From assembly GCA_008933615.1 (NCBI GenBank), contig WBUR01000035.1, positions 1-42,681 on the forward strand: a stretch of DNA of 42,681 bases, written 5' to 3'. The stretch comes from a bacterium. GTDB lineage: Bacteria; CLD3; SB21. A program made the position numbers and the translations under genes. Positions 22,888 through 33,018 of this stretch are shown one piece after another (within the stretch, counting starts at the first letter, position 1; each line of letters begins with the position of its first letter). The notes under the pieces were generated by a model. The model saw only the letters and a program-made list of their open reading frames with translations, searched no databases and had not been told where the DNA came from.

Positions 22888-23928
22888 CTATTTTTTTATA
22901 TTGTTTATGAAAGCACTATTAATACCCGCTTGAGACTTATCAATCAGCTCCAACCCTTCACACAATTTGGAATCATTAGTTAATAACTGGAAATCAGGAA
23001 CAAATTCCAAAAACAGTGAGTCAATAATGTCGTTTTTTCTAAACTGCCGATCATTGACAAACATATTCCGCATTAGCAGAATCAGATATCTCATGATATT
23101 CTTATTAACTTTAGAAGCGGTTAATATGTAAAGTGCATTCAATTCAGCATCTAAATATTTGACTAAAAGATTATCTGAGATCAAGGGCTTAAACTCACTT
23201 CGCGTCAGTTTTTTTCTGATTCGCTTTACAAGCTTATCGTTAGCTATCCCTCGACTTAATTGGTCTATCTTTTCTTGCCTTACCTCTCCAATATCCATAT
23301 CAACGATTGATACACCATTAACAACACAATGATAACTTATCATAACAACATCTAGCAGTTGCAATAGTAGATCGCGAATTGAGTGTCTTAACTTCTTTTC
23401 ATCATTCGTAAGATAATAGTCAACAAGCACATTCTTGATTTGTGACTTGATCAACTTTTCATTGCCGATGATAATGCCCTCAATATTCTTTTCAAAAGTG
23501 CGGAACCTCGACTTGTCTGATTTCAAACGATTGGCATAAATGGTTGTTGCCAGAACAGCAATTGCGCCATTCATAGTGGCAGACAAAAACGCCTCCTCCA
23601 TCAAGACTTTCTTTTTATAGGCATTCAAAAGAAAACTTTTGTCAAAAACCGTGTTTCGCGCATATACAAGATCCTTCGGCTTAACCAATTTGTATGAGCT
23701 TAACAACTTAATGACCGGAATTTTCCTATCGCGAATGAACGCAAGCATCCTTTTGTTATCATCACGACTGTTTTCAGAATTGGTGAAAACCTCGAGTAAA
23801 CTCAACTCTGAAATATACACCTTTTGGAAGGTCTGTAATTGCAACATGCACTTTTGGCGCGATATCCTTGCGGAAGGTTTTAAGCCGCTCCAGTAGTACA
23901 GAATATTTGTATCAACTACTGCATTCAT
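22888..23928 (-). CDS. PIN-domain protein with a large central insertion
   Basis: A 346-residue protein that begins with the PIN nuclease start MNAVVDTNILYYWSG (Asp6) and an acidic residue in ELSLLEVF (Glu41 or Glu46). The remaining acidic residues of the fold appear only near the end: Asp300/Asp303 in FRKNDIIDSLFLEF and Asp319 in LLTNDSKLCEGL. Between lies about 180 residues of charged, helical sequence, so the PIN fold is split by an insertion. Ordinary VapC toxins have about 130-150 residues, and no antitoxin gene is adjacent. The gene is more AT-rich than its neighbours, suggesting transfer. It is probably a ribonuclease; target unknown. Frame-wise it stands alone between the CPBP and pyrD genes. 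Confidence 0.65.
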   Translation of the reverse strand: MNAVVDTNILYYWSGLKPSARISRQKCMLQLQTFQKVYISELSLLEVFTNSENSRDDNKRMLAFIRDRKIPVIKLLSSYKLVKPKDLVYARNTVFDKSFLLNAYKKKVLMEEAFLSATMNGAIAVLATTIYANRLKSDKSRFRTFEKNIEGIIIGNEKLIKSQIKNVLVDYYLTNDEKKLRHSIRDLLLQLLDVVMISYHCVVNGVSIVDMDIGEVRQEKIDQLSRGIANDKLVKRIRKKLTRSEFKPLISDNLLVKYLDAELNALYILTASKVNKNIMRYLILLMRNMFVNDRQFRKNDIIDSLFLEFVPDFQLLTNDSKLCEGLELIDKSQAGINSAFINNIKK

Positions 23929-24041
23929 GGTCTAAACAAGCGTTGGCATATTGCATAACTATTGTATAAACGAATTACTGTACCAATTTTAGTCAATATC
24001 CGCAATAGACGGTGGGCAAAAGAAATGTCTATCACGTCTTT

Positions 24042-25136
24042 TCATTCTTTGCCCACAACCGCTGTAATATTTTTGAATCCGTCCCGTTTTACGAGTTCAA
24101 TCAGCCTTTTATTTATTTTCTTACAAACCATTGGGCCCTCGTAGATAAAACCGGTGTAAATCTGAAGTAAAGAAGCGCCGGCTTTGATCTTTTCGAAGGC
24201 GTCATCCCCTGTGAAAATTCCTCCAACGCCGATGATAAGAATTTTACCCTGCGTCGAAGCATAAATATGACGAACGATCTCTGTAGATCTTTTCTTCAAA
24301 GGTTTTCCGCTCAGTCCACCGGCCTCTTTTGATAGATGTGGATCGGACCGCAAATTGTTTCTTTCGATCGTTGTGTTGGTGGCAACAATTCCGCTGATTT
24401 TGGTTGATTCGATAACTTGCAACACATCGTCAATCTGAGATAAATTCAGATCCGGAGCGATCTTCACGAGAATGGGTTTTGGAAGTTGTCCTGAAATTTT
24501 GCTCAGTCGGCTGTTGGATTCGGTAAGAATCTGAATGATATCGGTCAAAAACGATTTATCCTGCAGTTCGCGGAGGTTGGGCGTGTTGGGCGAACTGACA
24601 TTCACTACAAAATAATCGCCATACGTCCACAACGTTTCAAATGACAACAAATAATCCTCTTTTGCTTTTTCAAGTTCGACTACCTTGGTTTTTCCAATAT
24701 TGATGCCGAGGGGAATAGCGTGAAGTAAATTTTTTATTTTCCACAACTCCAGCGCCGTCGAAGTTTTCAAAGCGCCGGCATTGTTGAACCCAAACCGGTT
24801 GATCAGCGCTTGATCTTTCTTCAGTCGAAAAAGCCGGGGCCGCTCGTTACCTGATTGTTCCTGTCCCGTCACCGTGCCTATTTCAGCAAATCCAAACCCG
24901 AGATAATTCCATGCCGGTATGGCTTTGGCATATTTGTCAAAGCCTGCGGCCAGTCCGATAGGATTTGGAAAATGGCGGTTGAAGATTGACTGATTTAGAA
25001 TAGGATCATTTACCTGAAATGATTTTTTAAAATAGCTAAGAAAGGCGCCGTTATGATCCAAGCGGTTCAAAATAAAATCATGTACCGATTCGGAGTCGAA
25101 TTGAAATAGGAGCGGGCGGATGAGTTTTTTATACAT
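24042..25136 (-). CDS. pyrD: Dihydroorotate dehydrogenase (quinone), class 2
   Basis: Oxidises dihydroorotate to orotate in pyrimidine synthesis, passing electrons to membrane quinones. The 364-residue product has the class 2 N-terminal helix (MYKKLIRPLLFQFDSESVHDF) for membrane contact, the FMN-binding PIGLAAGFDKYAKAIPAW and GFGFAEIGTVT blocks, the catalytic-serine region NVSSPNTPNLRELQ, KIAPDLNLSQIDDV, and the C-terminal IGVGGIFTGDDAFEKI and QIYTGFIYEGP. Length is normal. The ATG at 25136 (AGGA seven bases before) is preferred to a TTG five codons upstream. Confidence 0.96.
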   Translation of the reverse strand: MYKKLIRPLLFQFDSESVHDFILNRLDHNGAFLSYFKKSFQVNDPILNQSIFNRHFPNPIGLAAGFDKYAKAIPAWNYLGFGFAEIGTVTGQEQSGNERPRLFRLKKDQALINRFGFNNAGALKTSTALELWKIKNLLHAIPLGINIGKTKVVELEKAKEDYLLSFETLWTYGDYFVVNVSSPNTPNLRELQDKSFLTDIIQILTESNSRLSKISGQLPKPILVKIAPDLNLSQIDDVLQVIESTKISGIVATNTTIERNNLRSDPHLSKEAGGLSGKPLKKRSTEIVRHIYASTQGKILIIGVGGIFTGDDAFEKIKAGASLLQIYTGFIYEGPMVCKKINKRLIELVKRDGFKNITAVVGKE

Positions 25137-25308
25137 CGGGTAATCCTGCAAGTGAAGTTTAGAAAAATAGGAAATATCTGAAGATTTCCAAGATGTTTTT
25201 ATTAGCTATGGCCAGACGCAAGCGACGGAAGACGGCACTATTTATTTGAAAGTCAGGCTAAAAATGATTACTATTGTAGTTTACTAAGCTATCTCATACG
25301 ATGTTGTC

Positions 25309-28300
25309 ATGATGCAAATTTTGTCTCAAATCGCCCGCCGGGCTCTTAAAATTTTTCTATACCTTTTTATCACTCTATTCGTATTAGTGATTGTGACCCT
25401 TTTGTTTTCACAGACGGGCTTGTTCAGGAGTTTTCTTCGTAGTCAGGTTGTTTCGATTGCCAATGAACAACTTAACGCCGTATTGAGCGTCGAAGAGATC
25501 GAAGGAAACTTTTTTTCAAATTTAACACTGAAAAATGTCACATTGTCCCTGGGAGATACTTCCGTCGTTGCGTTTGAGGAACTGGGTTTGAAGTACGATG
25601 CGTTCGCTATTCTGGACGATCAGGTTTTAGTTCATGAGATCCGGCTGGTTCGACCAAAGATATACGTGGCATCGGATTCTCTGGGTAACATGAATCTGCA
25701 GCGTATTGCAAAACCCGGTGAACCCAAACCGCCCGCCCCTGTTGATTCCTTAGCGAAACCCCTGGGCGGATTTGACATTCGAATCGACGCGTTGATTATC
25801 GAGGACGGGAATATCGTTTATGATTCGGAAGCGCTTTTGGCCAACCTGTCGAAACTAAACCTTAATTTACAATTACGCGCTGCGTCTAAACTTCAAAAGA
25901 TTAACATAAGCCAACTTGGTTTTCTTGTTTCCCGTATAGGCTCCAACGCCCCTGGAAAAATACAAACAGACAGTCTGCAGCTGAAGAACCTAACGCTGTT
26001 AATTGAAGCGAATATTTTTAAACCTTCACTTCATCATCAAGTTGCCCATCCCAAGGAAAAAGATTCTAATTGGATTAAAATCGATGAATTCCGTTTCTTA
26101 ACAAATCGGACGGATTTATTCCTCAAAGGACAAATTGTATTACCGGACAGCGCAGATCACATCGGCATGTTTTATGACGTGAATGTCCGCGCGTTCCCGT
26201 TTCATCTCGACGATATCAGAACATTTGCGGATATCGGATTGAAAGATATTGACAAGATAGAATTGGAAGCGCACGCGCAGGGAAATGATAATCAGGTTGA
26301 TCTGACCGATCTGAGCATCCGGACTCCGGCGGGAACGCTGAAGGGCACCGCCAATCTGGATTACGGCGGAGAGCCTTTGGGATACCGCGCGGACCTTAGC
26401 TTTAACGGCATCAATGCCGCCGCTTTTACCGGCCGAAAAGATTTGTATGCCAATATCAACGGGAGCATACATGCCGACGGGGTCGGGATTAAACCCGAAG
26501 ATCTGATCAGCGTGGTGGAACTAAAATTATACAAGTCGCAAATTTTCGGCATTGATATAGAAAAATTTGAAATTGCGTCGGACGTTCGGGGCGGCATTGC
26601 TCAACTGAAAAAATTCGAAGGCCGGACCAGCGCGGGAAATTTTAATTGCGAGGGTTTTTATAATCTGCTGGATGAGAGTTATCATCTTGAAACGAGGTTT
26701 CGCGAAATCAATATTGCCGATGCGATCGGCGACACGTCGTTCCAGAGTTCGATCAACCTCAATATTGTCTATGACGGCAAGGGGCTAAATCCAAAAACAT
26801 CCAGGAGTGTTCTGCATATTAATTCCGATTCATCGAAAATCATGGGGCGTGAGCTTGAGAACCTATCTGTGCGGGGTTCTCAAAACGGAAACCGGGTGAA
26901 TATTGACGGGATCAGCGTAAAAACGCCGTTGGCCGATTTCAGCGCAAGAGGAAGCGTGGGTATGGATTCGACGTTTGATCTGAGTTACGAATTAAAGACG
27001 CGCGATTTTTCACTACTTCAAAAATATATCGGCAACGATTCATTGCTTAAAGATTCGATTGATTTGAATATTGTCTTTAAAGGGAGGACAACCGGCGGGA
27101 TCAATAAATTTGAAACCAGCGGCGATATTACGTTGACTAAATTTGCTTTTTCCGATATAAAAATGGATTCCTTAAAATTTGTTTATTTTGTCAGTAATAT
27201 TATTCCCTCCGATTTTGCTACTGCCTTTGATTTTAGACGCACGGACTCGACCCTGGTCGGTGACTTTTTGTTGTATTCGCATCATCTCACCATGGCCGGA
27301 ACTTCCATCAAAAATTTTTCAACCTCTATCACCAAAGAAAAAGGGAAGACCCACTTTGATATATCGGCAGAAGAAGACAACATAGGCGCCTACGCGCAGG
27401 TCAAAGGAATACTGGAACTTGAAAATGAAAAAAAAGGGCGCGTTTTCCTGGAAAATCTGGTTTTGAATGTCACCGGGCGAACATTAAAAACGCGTGAAGT
27501 TAAGGTAAGGCTGGGCGGTGATCCCGTCATAGATTCGACGTACGAGAAGTGGAACGAAAACTGGCAGAATAGTAAGCCGATTGACATAGTTTTTGATATT
27601 GAAAAAAATATTTATGATTTTCGTTCTTTCAATATGGATATCGGACGAGGCTCTATTTCTGCATTCGGTACTCTGGATATTACCGGCGACCAGAACTTAG
27701 ATATTAAGATTAAAGATCTCGACCTGTCGCGCGCTAATGCCTTGATCGGATCCAAAGAATCCGTCGTGGAAGGTATCCTAAATATGAACGGAAGCCTCAA
27801 GGGCAGTTTCGAAAAACCCATTCTGTTGGCGGATTGGAATATTTCTGACGGCAAGGCGTCGGAATTTGTCTACAACAATTTTCTTGGCAACATGCAATAC
27901 CTGAACAGGAAAATTCAGGTCAATATGACGCTCAATCAAAATAAAGACAAGACGCTGACCATCGGCGGATATTTACCGATTGATCTTTCTTTTAAGGATG
28001 TACCGAACCGTTTTACAACCAGGCCGATGAATTTCAAGATACATTCGGAAGGTATCGACCTTCGTTTCTTACAGGCTTTTTTTGGAAAAGGACTCAGTTT
28101 AAATCGCGGAGAATTGATGATCGATCTCAAAGTTACGGGCAACAAGGAAAAACCAAGCCTGGAAGGCGAAATGAAAGTGGAAGACGCCACCGTTACATTT
28201 CCGCGCACAAGCTTAGGGCAGACTTTTCGTAACGGCCGCATGTTCGTTCGTCTGACGCCGGAAAAAATATTTTTAGATACGTTGTCACTCCAATCGGGCA

Positions 28301-29484
28301 AAGACGTCAACTCCAATTTATTTGCCAGCGGACAGGTTGATCTGTCGCCAATTTTGAAAAATTTTGATTTTACGAATATTGACAAGATCGGATACGATTT
28401 TGATTTGCTGTTTAATGAGTTTGTTCCGATCAATACCAAGTCGGAAACGTCATATCTGCATACGGCAAAGATCACGGGCGCGATGAAAGTTTCCGCGCCG
28501 GCATTGGCGTACACGGTGGTCAAAGGGGATATTCAGATCCGCAACTCGCAAATTTGGGTGGTCGATGCCGCCAAAGCAAGATCCGTAGCCACCGTTTCCG
28601 CTAAACCCACCAAAGCCGATGCTGCGAAAGAGATAGATTATTACAAAAACCTTGACCTCGATATTGCGATCACGTTACCTGAAAATTCTGATAACGTAAT
28701 CCGCAGTAATGAAATGATGTTAGGTTTGTTCGGAGGCATTATCGTTACAAAACCTCCTGAGTCGGAAGATTTTTTTATCAGCGGTAATGTGAACACCAAA
28801 AAAGGCGGGAAGTATGCGTACCTCAGCATTGCATTCAATATCGAAAGAGGAGAAATTGTCTTCAGCGGTGCACCGGGCATTAATCCCGATCTGGATATCT
28901 TAGCTGTCAAACGGTTTACCTACAAGATTGACCAGGAAGAAATTCAGTCCGAAGCGCAGATCAAAGTAAGCGGGAAGCTGATGAAACCGGAGATAGCGGT
29001 CACGGCGGTGGAACGAGGAACGGATAGCCCGTTGCCGGACCTTACCGAGCCGGCAGATATATTATCGTACCTGGTACTGGGCGTAAAAACCAAAGACCTT
29101 GGAAAACTCGACGCAAGCCAGGCTGGAGACTTCGCAAAACAAGTCGCAATCAATCAGGTTCTCAACGTCATAGCCAACCAGGCCGGATTGTCAAAACTGG
29201 AATTCACACCTTCTGCAACCGGACAAGGCGCGACAATTGAAGTGGGCAAACGTATCAGCGAAAATATTTCCGTCAGTTTTGCCGGCGGCAGTGATCCATC
29301 CACGGGAACCAGCCTGACGCTGGAAATGTCGGTTGACAGCTGGGTCGATAGCCTACGACTGTTTAAAAAGGCGGCAAGGTCGTGGAAAAAAACAGTGGAA
29401 TTCGAATACAAGCAGCCGGCGCAGACTGAAACGAATAAACAGGACGTATTCAATATTTTCTTTTACTTCAAAAAGGAATATTGA
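25309..29484 (+). CDS. tamB: TamB-family inner membrane/periplasmic protein
   Basis: A 1391-residue protein of the AsmA/TamB group, thought to form a hydrophobic groove that spans the periplasm for lipid transport or outer membrane protein assembly. One N-terminal membrane helix (about 12-34, IFLYLFITLFVLVIVTLLF) is followed by SVEEIEGNFFSNLTLKNVTL and a very long run of repeated beta-strands. The C-terminal part has the DUF490 features LVLGVKTKDLGKLDASQAG and TGQGATIEVGKRISENISVSFAGG. No Omp85-family partner (TamA) is encoded in the window. The start is one of two tandem ATGs. It overlaps tatD as TGATG. Confidence 0.9.
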   Translation: MMQILSQIARRALKIFLYLFITLFVLVIVTLLFSQTGLFRSFLRSQVVSIANEQLNAVLSVEEIEGNFFSNLTLKNVTLSLGDTSVVAFEELGLKYDAFAILDDQVLVHEIRLVRPKIYVASDSLGNMNLQRIAKPGEPKPPAPVDSLAKPLGGFDIRIDALIIEDGNIVYDSEALLANLSKLNLNLQLRAASKLQKINISQLGFLVSRIGSNAPGKIQTDSLQLKNLTLLIEANIFKPSLHHQVAHPKEKDSNWIKIDEFRFLTNRTDLFLKGQIVLPDSADHIGMFYDVNVRAFPFHLDDIRTFADIGLKDIDKIELEAHAQGNDNQVDLTDLSIRTPAGTLKGTANLDYGGEPLGYRADLSFNGINAAAFTGRKDLYANINGSIHADGVGIKPEDLISVVELKLYKSQIFGIDIEKFEIASDVRGGIAQLKKFEGRTSAGNFNCEGFYNLLDESYHLETRFREINIADAIGDTSFQSSINLNIVYDGKGLNPKTSRSVLHINSDSSKIMGRELENLSVRGSQNGNRVNIDGISVKTPLADFSARGSVGMDSTFDLSYELKTRDFSLLQKYIGNDSLLKDSIDLNIVFKGRTTGGINKFETSGDITLTKFAFSDIKMDSLKFVYFVSNIIPSDFATAFDFRRTDSTLVGDFLLYSHHLTMAGTSIKNFSTSITKEKGKTHFDISAEEDNIGAYAQVKGILELENEKKGRVFLENLVLNVTGRTLKTREVKVRLGGDPVIDSTYEKWNENWQNSKPIDIVFDIEKNIYDFRSFNMDIGRGSISAFGTLDITGDQNLDIKIKDLDLSRANALIGSKESVVEGILNMNGSLKGSFEKPILLADWNISDGKASEFVYNNFLGNMQYLNRKIQVNMTLNQNKDKTLTIGGYLPIDLSFKDVPNRFTTRPMNFKIHSEGIDLRFLQAFFGKGLSLNRGELMIDLKVTGNKEKPSLEGEMKVEDATVTFPRTSLGQTFRNGRMFVRLTPEKIFLDTLSLQSGKDVNSNLFASGQVDLSPILKNFDFTNIDKIGYDFDLLFNEFVPINTKSETSYLHTAKITGAMKVSAPALAYTVVKGDIQIRNSQIWVVDAAKARSVATVSAKPTKADAAKEIDYYKNLDLDIAITLPENSDNVIRSNEMMLGLFGGIIVTKPPESEDFFISGNVNTKKGGKYAYLSIAFNIERGEIVFSGAPGINPDLDILAVKRFTYKIDQEEIQSEAQIKVSGKLMKPEIAVTAVERGTDSPLPDLTEPADILSYLVLGVKTKDLGKLDASQAGDFAKQVAINQVLNVIANQAGLSKLEFTPSATGQGATIEVGKRISENISVSFAGGSDPSTGTSLTLEMSVDSWVDSLRLFKKAARSWKKTVEFEYKQPAQTETNKQDVFNIFFYFKKEY

Positions 29485-30260
29485 TGTTCATTGATACGCA
29501 TGCTCATCTCGATCATGAGCTATTTGACGAAGATCGCGATGCGATGATCCGGCGCGCATTGGACGGCGGCGTGGAAAAGATCATTACAATTGGTACGGAT
29601 CCGGAATCGTGGCGGCGTGCCATTCGCTTATCGGAGGAGTATGAACAAGTTTATGCCGTTATCGGACCGCATCCGACGGACGGTTTACAATTCGAGGATT
29701 CAATGATCGATGTGATTAGCAAAATGGCCGTGCATGAAAAAGTTGTAGGTATCGGCGAGATCGGATTGGATTATTACTGGAAAGAGACTCCGCCACACAT
29801 ACAGCATGAAGTATTTAAGAAAATGATACGGCTGGCATGCGAACTCGATCTGCCGATGGTTATTCACAATCGTGAAGCCGATTCGGATCTGTTACGCATC
29901 GTAAAGGAAGAAAAAGACAACCATCATCTGAATAATCTGCGCGGTATTATGCATTGTTTTTCCGGCGACGAGTCTATGCTCAGAGAGTCATTAGATTTGA
30001 ATTTTTATATATCCTTTGCCGGGAATGTAACCTATAAGAAGTCCCATCTGCCCGAATTGGTGTCTATGGTTCCGGATAATAGGTTATTGATCGAAACCGA
30101 TGCGCCTTATTTGACGCCGGCGCCGTTTCGCGGCAAACGCAATGAACCCGGATACGTAAAATTTACAGTAAAAAAAATTTCAGAAATTCTTAATAAAGAC
30201 GAGGAAATAGTAGCACGGCAAACGTGTCTTAACGCTTGCGCAATTTTTGGATTAGTGTGA
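29484..30260 (+). CDS. tatD: TatD-family metal-dependent hydrolase
   Basis: A 258-residue TIM-barrel hydrolase, a 3'-5' deoxyribonuclease or D-aminoacyl-tRNA-related enzyme in characterised relatives. The metal residues are visible: His6 and His8 (FIDTHAHLD), Glu92 (GIGEIGLDYYW), His128 (VIHNREAD), His157 (MHCFSG) and Asp206 (IETDAPYLTP). All are typical for the TatD family and the length is normal. The ATG at 29484 shares bases with the tamB stop, so translation is coupled. In spite of the name, TatD has no direct part in Tat export, including that of the hydrogenase. Confidence 0.95.
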   Translation: MFIDTHAHLDHELFDEDRDAMIRRALDGGVEKIITIGTDPESWRRAIRLSEEYEQVYAVIGPHPTDGLQFEDSMIDVISKMAVHEKVVGIGEIGLDYYWKETPPHIQHEVFKKMIRLACELDLPMVIHNREADSDLLRIVKEEKDNHHLNNLRGIMHCFSGDESMLRESLDLNFYISFAGNVTYKKSHLPELVSMVPDNRLLIETDAPYLTPAPFRGKRNEPGYVKFTVKKISEILNKDEEIVARQTCLNACAIFGLV

Positions 30261-30419
30261 ATGTGTATGTGAATAAAGACGACGGTTTTGCCGAAGCATT
30301 AAACACATTCATTAAAATTAATGGTTTAAGAAATGCGAGTATGTTGTATTCAGCGGCATGATTAATGCTTCACTTCAACGGATAAAAAAATTGATTTTGA
30401 TTTGTATGAAAGGAATAAT

Positions 30420-31784
30420 ATGAAAATCGGTTTGTTCTTAATAACGTTCGTTTTTTCATCGTTTAGTGTTTGTGCGCAGGATGTCGTGGAAAAAACCATA
30501 ACGATTGATAACATGGACACCTTGACGCTGGACGAATGCGTGAAGATCGCGTTGGAAAATCAGCCCGCGCTCGGCGCATCGCAGGGAGCGATCATAACGG
30601 CGGAATCTGAATATACACAGGTTTTGTCCTCGCGTTTTCCTCAAATTCAATTAGAAGCGGGTGCCCACCTGACGAATTCGCCTCTGCAGTCAGGAAGTGT
30701 TTTTGGGCCCGATCAAACACTTGAGACGACAAAGAAATGGAATTTTATCCCGAGCGTGCGCATGACCATGAAGCAACCGATCTATGATTTTGGAAGAACA
30801 GAAAAAGCGTTGGATTCAAAAAGAAAACTTATCAAAGCGTCGGAAATGGCATTGGAATCCACCGAGGAAGACGTTATATTAAACGTGCATACGGCCTACT
30901 ACAATTATGTTTTGGCGAAGCAGATTGTCCGCATCAATGAAGACCGGGTCAAGCAATCCAATAAACATCTCGAACGCGCCAAAGGGTTTTTTTCTGTCGG
31001 AAAAATTGCCGAATCTGAAGTTTCCAAAGCGGAACTGGAAGTGGCAAACTCGGAATTGCAATTGATCGATGCGAAGGGTAAAGCGCGGTTAGCGAAAGTA
31101 TCATTGAATAGCGCGATGGGTATTACCGAAATCGATGACGATCCGACCGATTATGTAACGACGTATGACGTTACTTACGAACCATTTCATGCCAATTTGA
31201 AAGATGCTATCAATAATGCACTGGAATCCCGAAAAGAGGTGAAAGTATCCGAACTGAAAATTCAAGCATGGCGTTCGGCGCTGAGCGCAGCCAAAAGTCA
31301 GTATTTTCCAATTATTAGCGCTTCAGGCGGGACAGCACCTTACATCATTCAGACCGTTAACAATGACGGGCTGACCACTGACAAATTCAAATTGGGTTGG
31401 AATGTCGGGTTGAATTTTGCATTTCCGATTTTCCAGGGCTTGACCGTTCGGGCGGATATTGCAGAGTCGCTCGGAGGCATTCGTAGCGCTACTTCGCAAT
31501 CGAATGTGACCAAACAAAGGATCGTTCAGGATGTTCAGGAAAAGTTTTTTGGCGCTAAAGTTGCGGAAGAACGATATAAGGCAAGTGAAAAAATAATTAT
31601 TCAAAGCGAAAAAAACTTGAAATTGGCAGAAGGCCGGTTTGATACCGGCGTTGGCTCTGCGATTGAAGTTACTGATGCAAATTTCTCACTGGCCAATGCA
31701 AAGATCGACCGTACGACGGCGCTGTATAATTACCAGATTGAGCTGTCCCGATTTCAACGTTCGACAGGGACTATTAAGAAATAA
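30420..31784 (+). CDS. tolC: TolC-family outer membrane efflux protein
   Basis: Outer membrane channel of a tripartite pump. The 454-residue product has a signal sequence (MKIGLFLITFVFSSFSVCAQ), then the TolC repeat of two halves, each starting with the typical TLDECVKIALENQPALGA and LKDAINNALESRKEVKVSE, with long coiled-coil helices. AAGGAATAAT before the ATG at 30420 fixes the start, six codons after an in-frame TTG. It is followed by macA and two macB-type genes in the same direction, so this is a complete exporter. The gap after tatD (about 160 bases) likely carries a promoter; I could not place it confidently. Confidence 0.93.
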   Translation: MKIGLFLITFVFSSFSVCAQDVVEKTITIDNMDTLTLDECVKIALENQPALGASQGAIITAESEYTQVLSSRFPQIQLEAGAHLTNSPLQSGSVFGPDQTLETTKKWNFIPSVRMTMKQPIYDFGRTEKALDSKRKLIKASEMALESTEEDVILNVHTAYYNYVLAKQIVRINEDRVKQSNKHLERAKGFFSVGKIAESEVSKAELEVANSELQLIDAKGKARLAKVSLNSAMGITEIDDDPTDYVTTYDVTYEPFHANLKDAINNALESRKEVKVSELKIQAWRSALSAAKSQYFPIISASGGTAPYIIQTVNNDGLTTDKFKLGWNVGLNFAFPIFQGLTVRADIAESLGGIRSATSQSNVTKQRIVQDVQEKFFGAKVAEERYKASEKIIIQSEKNLKLAEGRFDTGVGSAIEVTDANFSLANAKIDRTTALYNYQIELSRFQRSTGTIKK

Positions 31785-31824
31785 TATCAAGCATTAAATA
31801 GGATTTGAAGAGCAGGAGTTGTCC

Positions 31825-32985
31825 ATGAAGAGGAAATGGGTTATCATTTTAGTTGCCGCCGCCGGCGTTTTGATACTGATCGGCGCAGTCTATTTCGGAA
31901 CTTCCAATTCCGGAACCGTTTATAAGTACGAAGCGGTTCAGACAGGCGACATTTCGGTTATCATCACCGCCACAGGCAAAGTGAATCCGATGACACGTGT
32001 GCAGGTTGGAACACAGGTTACCGGCACGATCTCCAAAATATACGCTGATTTTAATCAGAAGGTGAGTAAGGGACAGGTTATTGCTCAGATCGACCCGACC
32101 TTTCTGAAGGCGCAGTTACTGGAGGCGGAAGCTACCATGGAAAGAGCCAGCGCCCAGGCGGATCAGATGAAAAAAACGTTGGAGCGTGCATCGGAATTGT
32201 TTGACAGAAAACTAATCTCCCAAGCTGAGAAAGACGAGGCTTCGACGAATTATGACCTGGCTGTAGCGCAGCTCAAACAGACCACCGCTGCGTATCACAG
32301 GGCGGAAGTTTCGCTGGAATATACCAATATCGTATCTCCGATTGACGGTGTGGTCATCTCACGGAATGTCGATGTCGGGCAGACCGTTGCGGCAAGTTTG
32401 CAAGCGCCTATTTTGTTTCTGATCGCTAATGATCTCTCCAAAATCCATGTGGAAGCGACTATTGACGAAGTGGATATTGGAAAAGTCAAAGTTGACCACG
32501 AAGCTGTTTTTTTCGTTGATGCTTATCCGGACGAAAAATTTCAGGGTGTCGTAAAGCAAGTTCGATTACAGCCCATAACGACGCAGAATCTTGTGAGTTA
32601 CGAGGTTATTATTGATGTAACCAACAAGGAGAACAAACTGCTTCCCGGTATGACAGCTAATTTATCGATCATCGTTGACACGAAAAAGAATGTACTCAAA
32701 GTTCCAAATATGGCCTTACGATTTCAGCCGGCGTTAACTCAGGAAGAATACAAGAAATTCGTCCTTCAATACGGCGATAAATTTGACCTGAAAAATAATT
32801 CTATGGTCTGGACTACGGCAAACGGCGAAGGGCTAATGCCTATTATCGTCGAGACTGGAATCACAGACGGATTGTTTACCGAAATTAAAAATTCAACTCT
32901 CTTGCCCAACGCTGAAGTCGTTGTTGGAGTAAGCAACAGTTCAACCACTTCCGGCGCGGCTAAAGGATTTAGGTCGACAAAATAA
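31825..32985 (+). CDS. macA: Periplasmic adaptor (membrane fusion) protein, MacA-like
   Basis: A 386-residue protein that bridges the inner membrane MacB transporter and TolC. It has one N-terminal membrane anchor (WVIILVAAAGVLILIGAVYF), a lipoyl half-motif (GTQVTGTISKIYADFNQKVSKGQVIAQIDP), a coiled-coil hairpin (about 90-150), the second lipoyl half (TNIVSPIDGVVISRNVDVGQTV) and a beta-barrel with LRFQPALT. These are the order and spacing of HlyD/MacA adaptors. AGGAG before the ATG at 31825 fixes the start. Its spacing from tolC (40 bases) and the ATPase gene (about 33 bases) shows one operon. Confidence 0.92.
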   Translation: MKRKWVIILVAAAGVLILIGAVYFGTSNSGTVYKYEAVQTGDISVIITATGKVNPMTRVQVGTQVTGTISKIYADFNQKVSKGQVIAQIDPTFLKAQLLEAEATMERASAQADQMKKTLERASELFDRKLISQAEKDEASTNYDLAVAQLKQTTAAYHRAEVSLEYTNIVSPIDGVVISRNVDVGQTVAASLQAPILFLIANDLSKIHVEATIDEVDIGKVKVDHEAVFFVDAYPDEKFQGVVKQVRLQPITTQNLVSYEVIIDVTNKENKLLPGMTANLSIIVDTKKNVLKVPNMALRFQPALTQEEYKKFVLQYGDKFDLKNNSMVWTTANGEGLMPIIVETGITDGLFTEIKNSTLLPNAEVVVGVSNSSTTSGAAKGFRSTK

Positions 32986-33018
32986 CACGGCCTGCAATAC
33001 TACGGAGTAACTAGAAAC

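Noticed and set aside
22888-23928. VapBC-type toxin-antitoxin pair
   Set aside because: The PIN protein is far longer than VapC, and no short antitoxin-like gene is found on either side.
29484-30260. TatD as part of the Tat export of the hydrogenase
   Set aside because: TatD proteins are nucleases and not needed for Tat transport; the gene is coupled to tamB, far from the hydrogenase genes.
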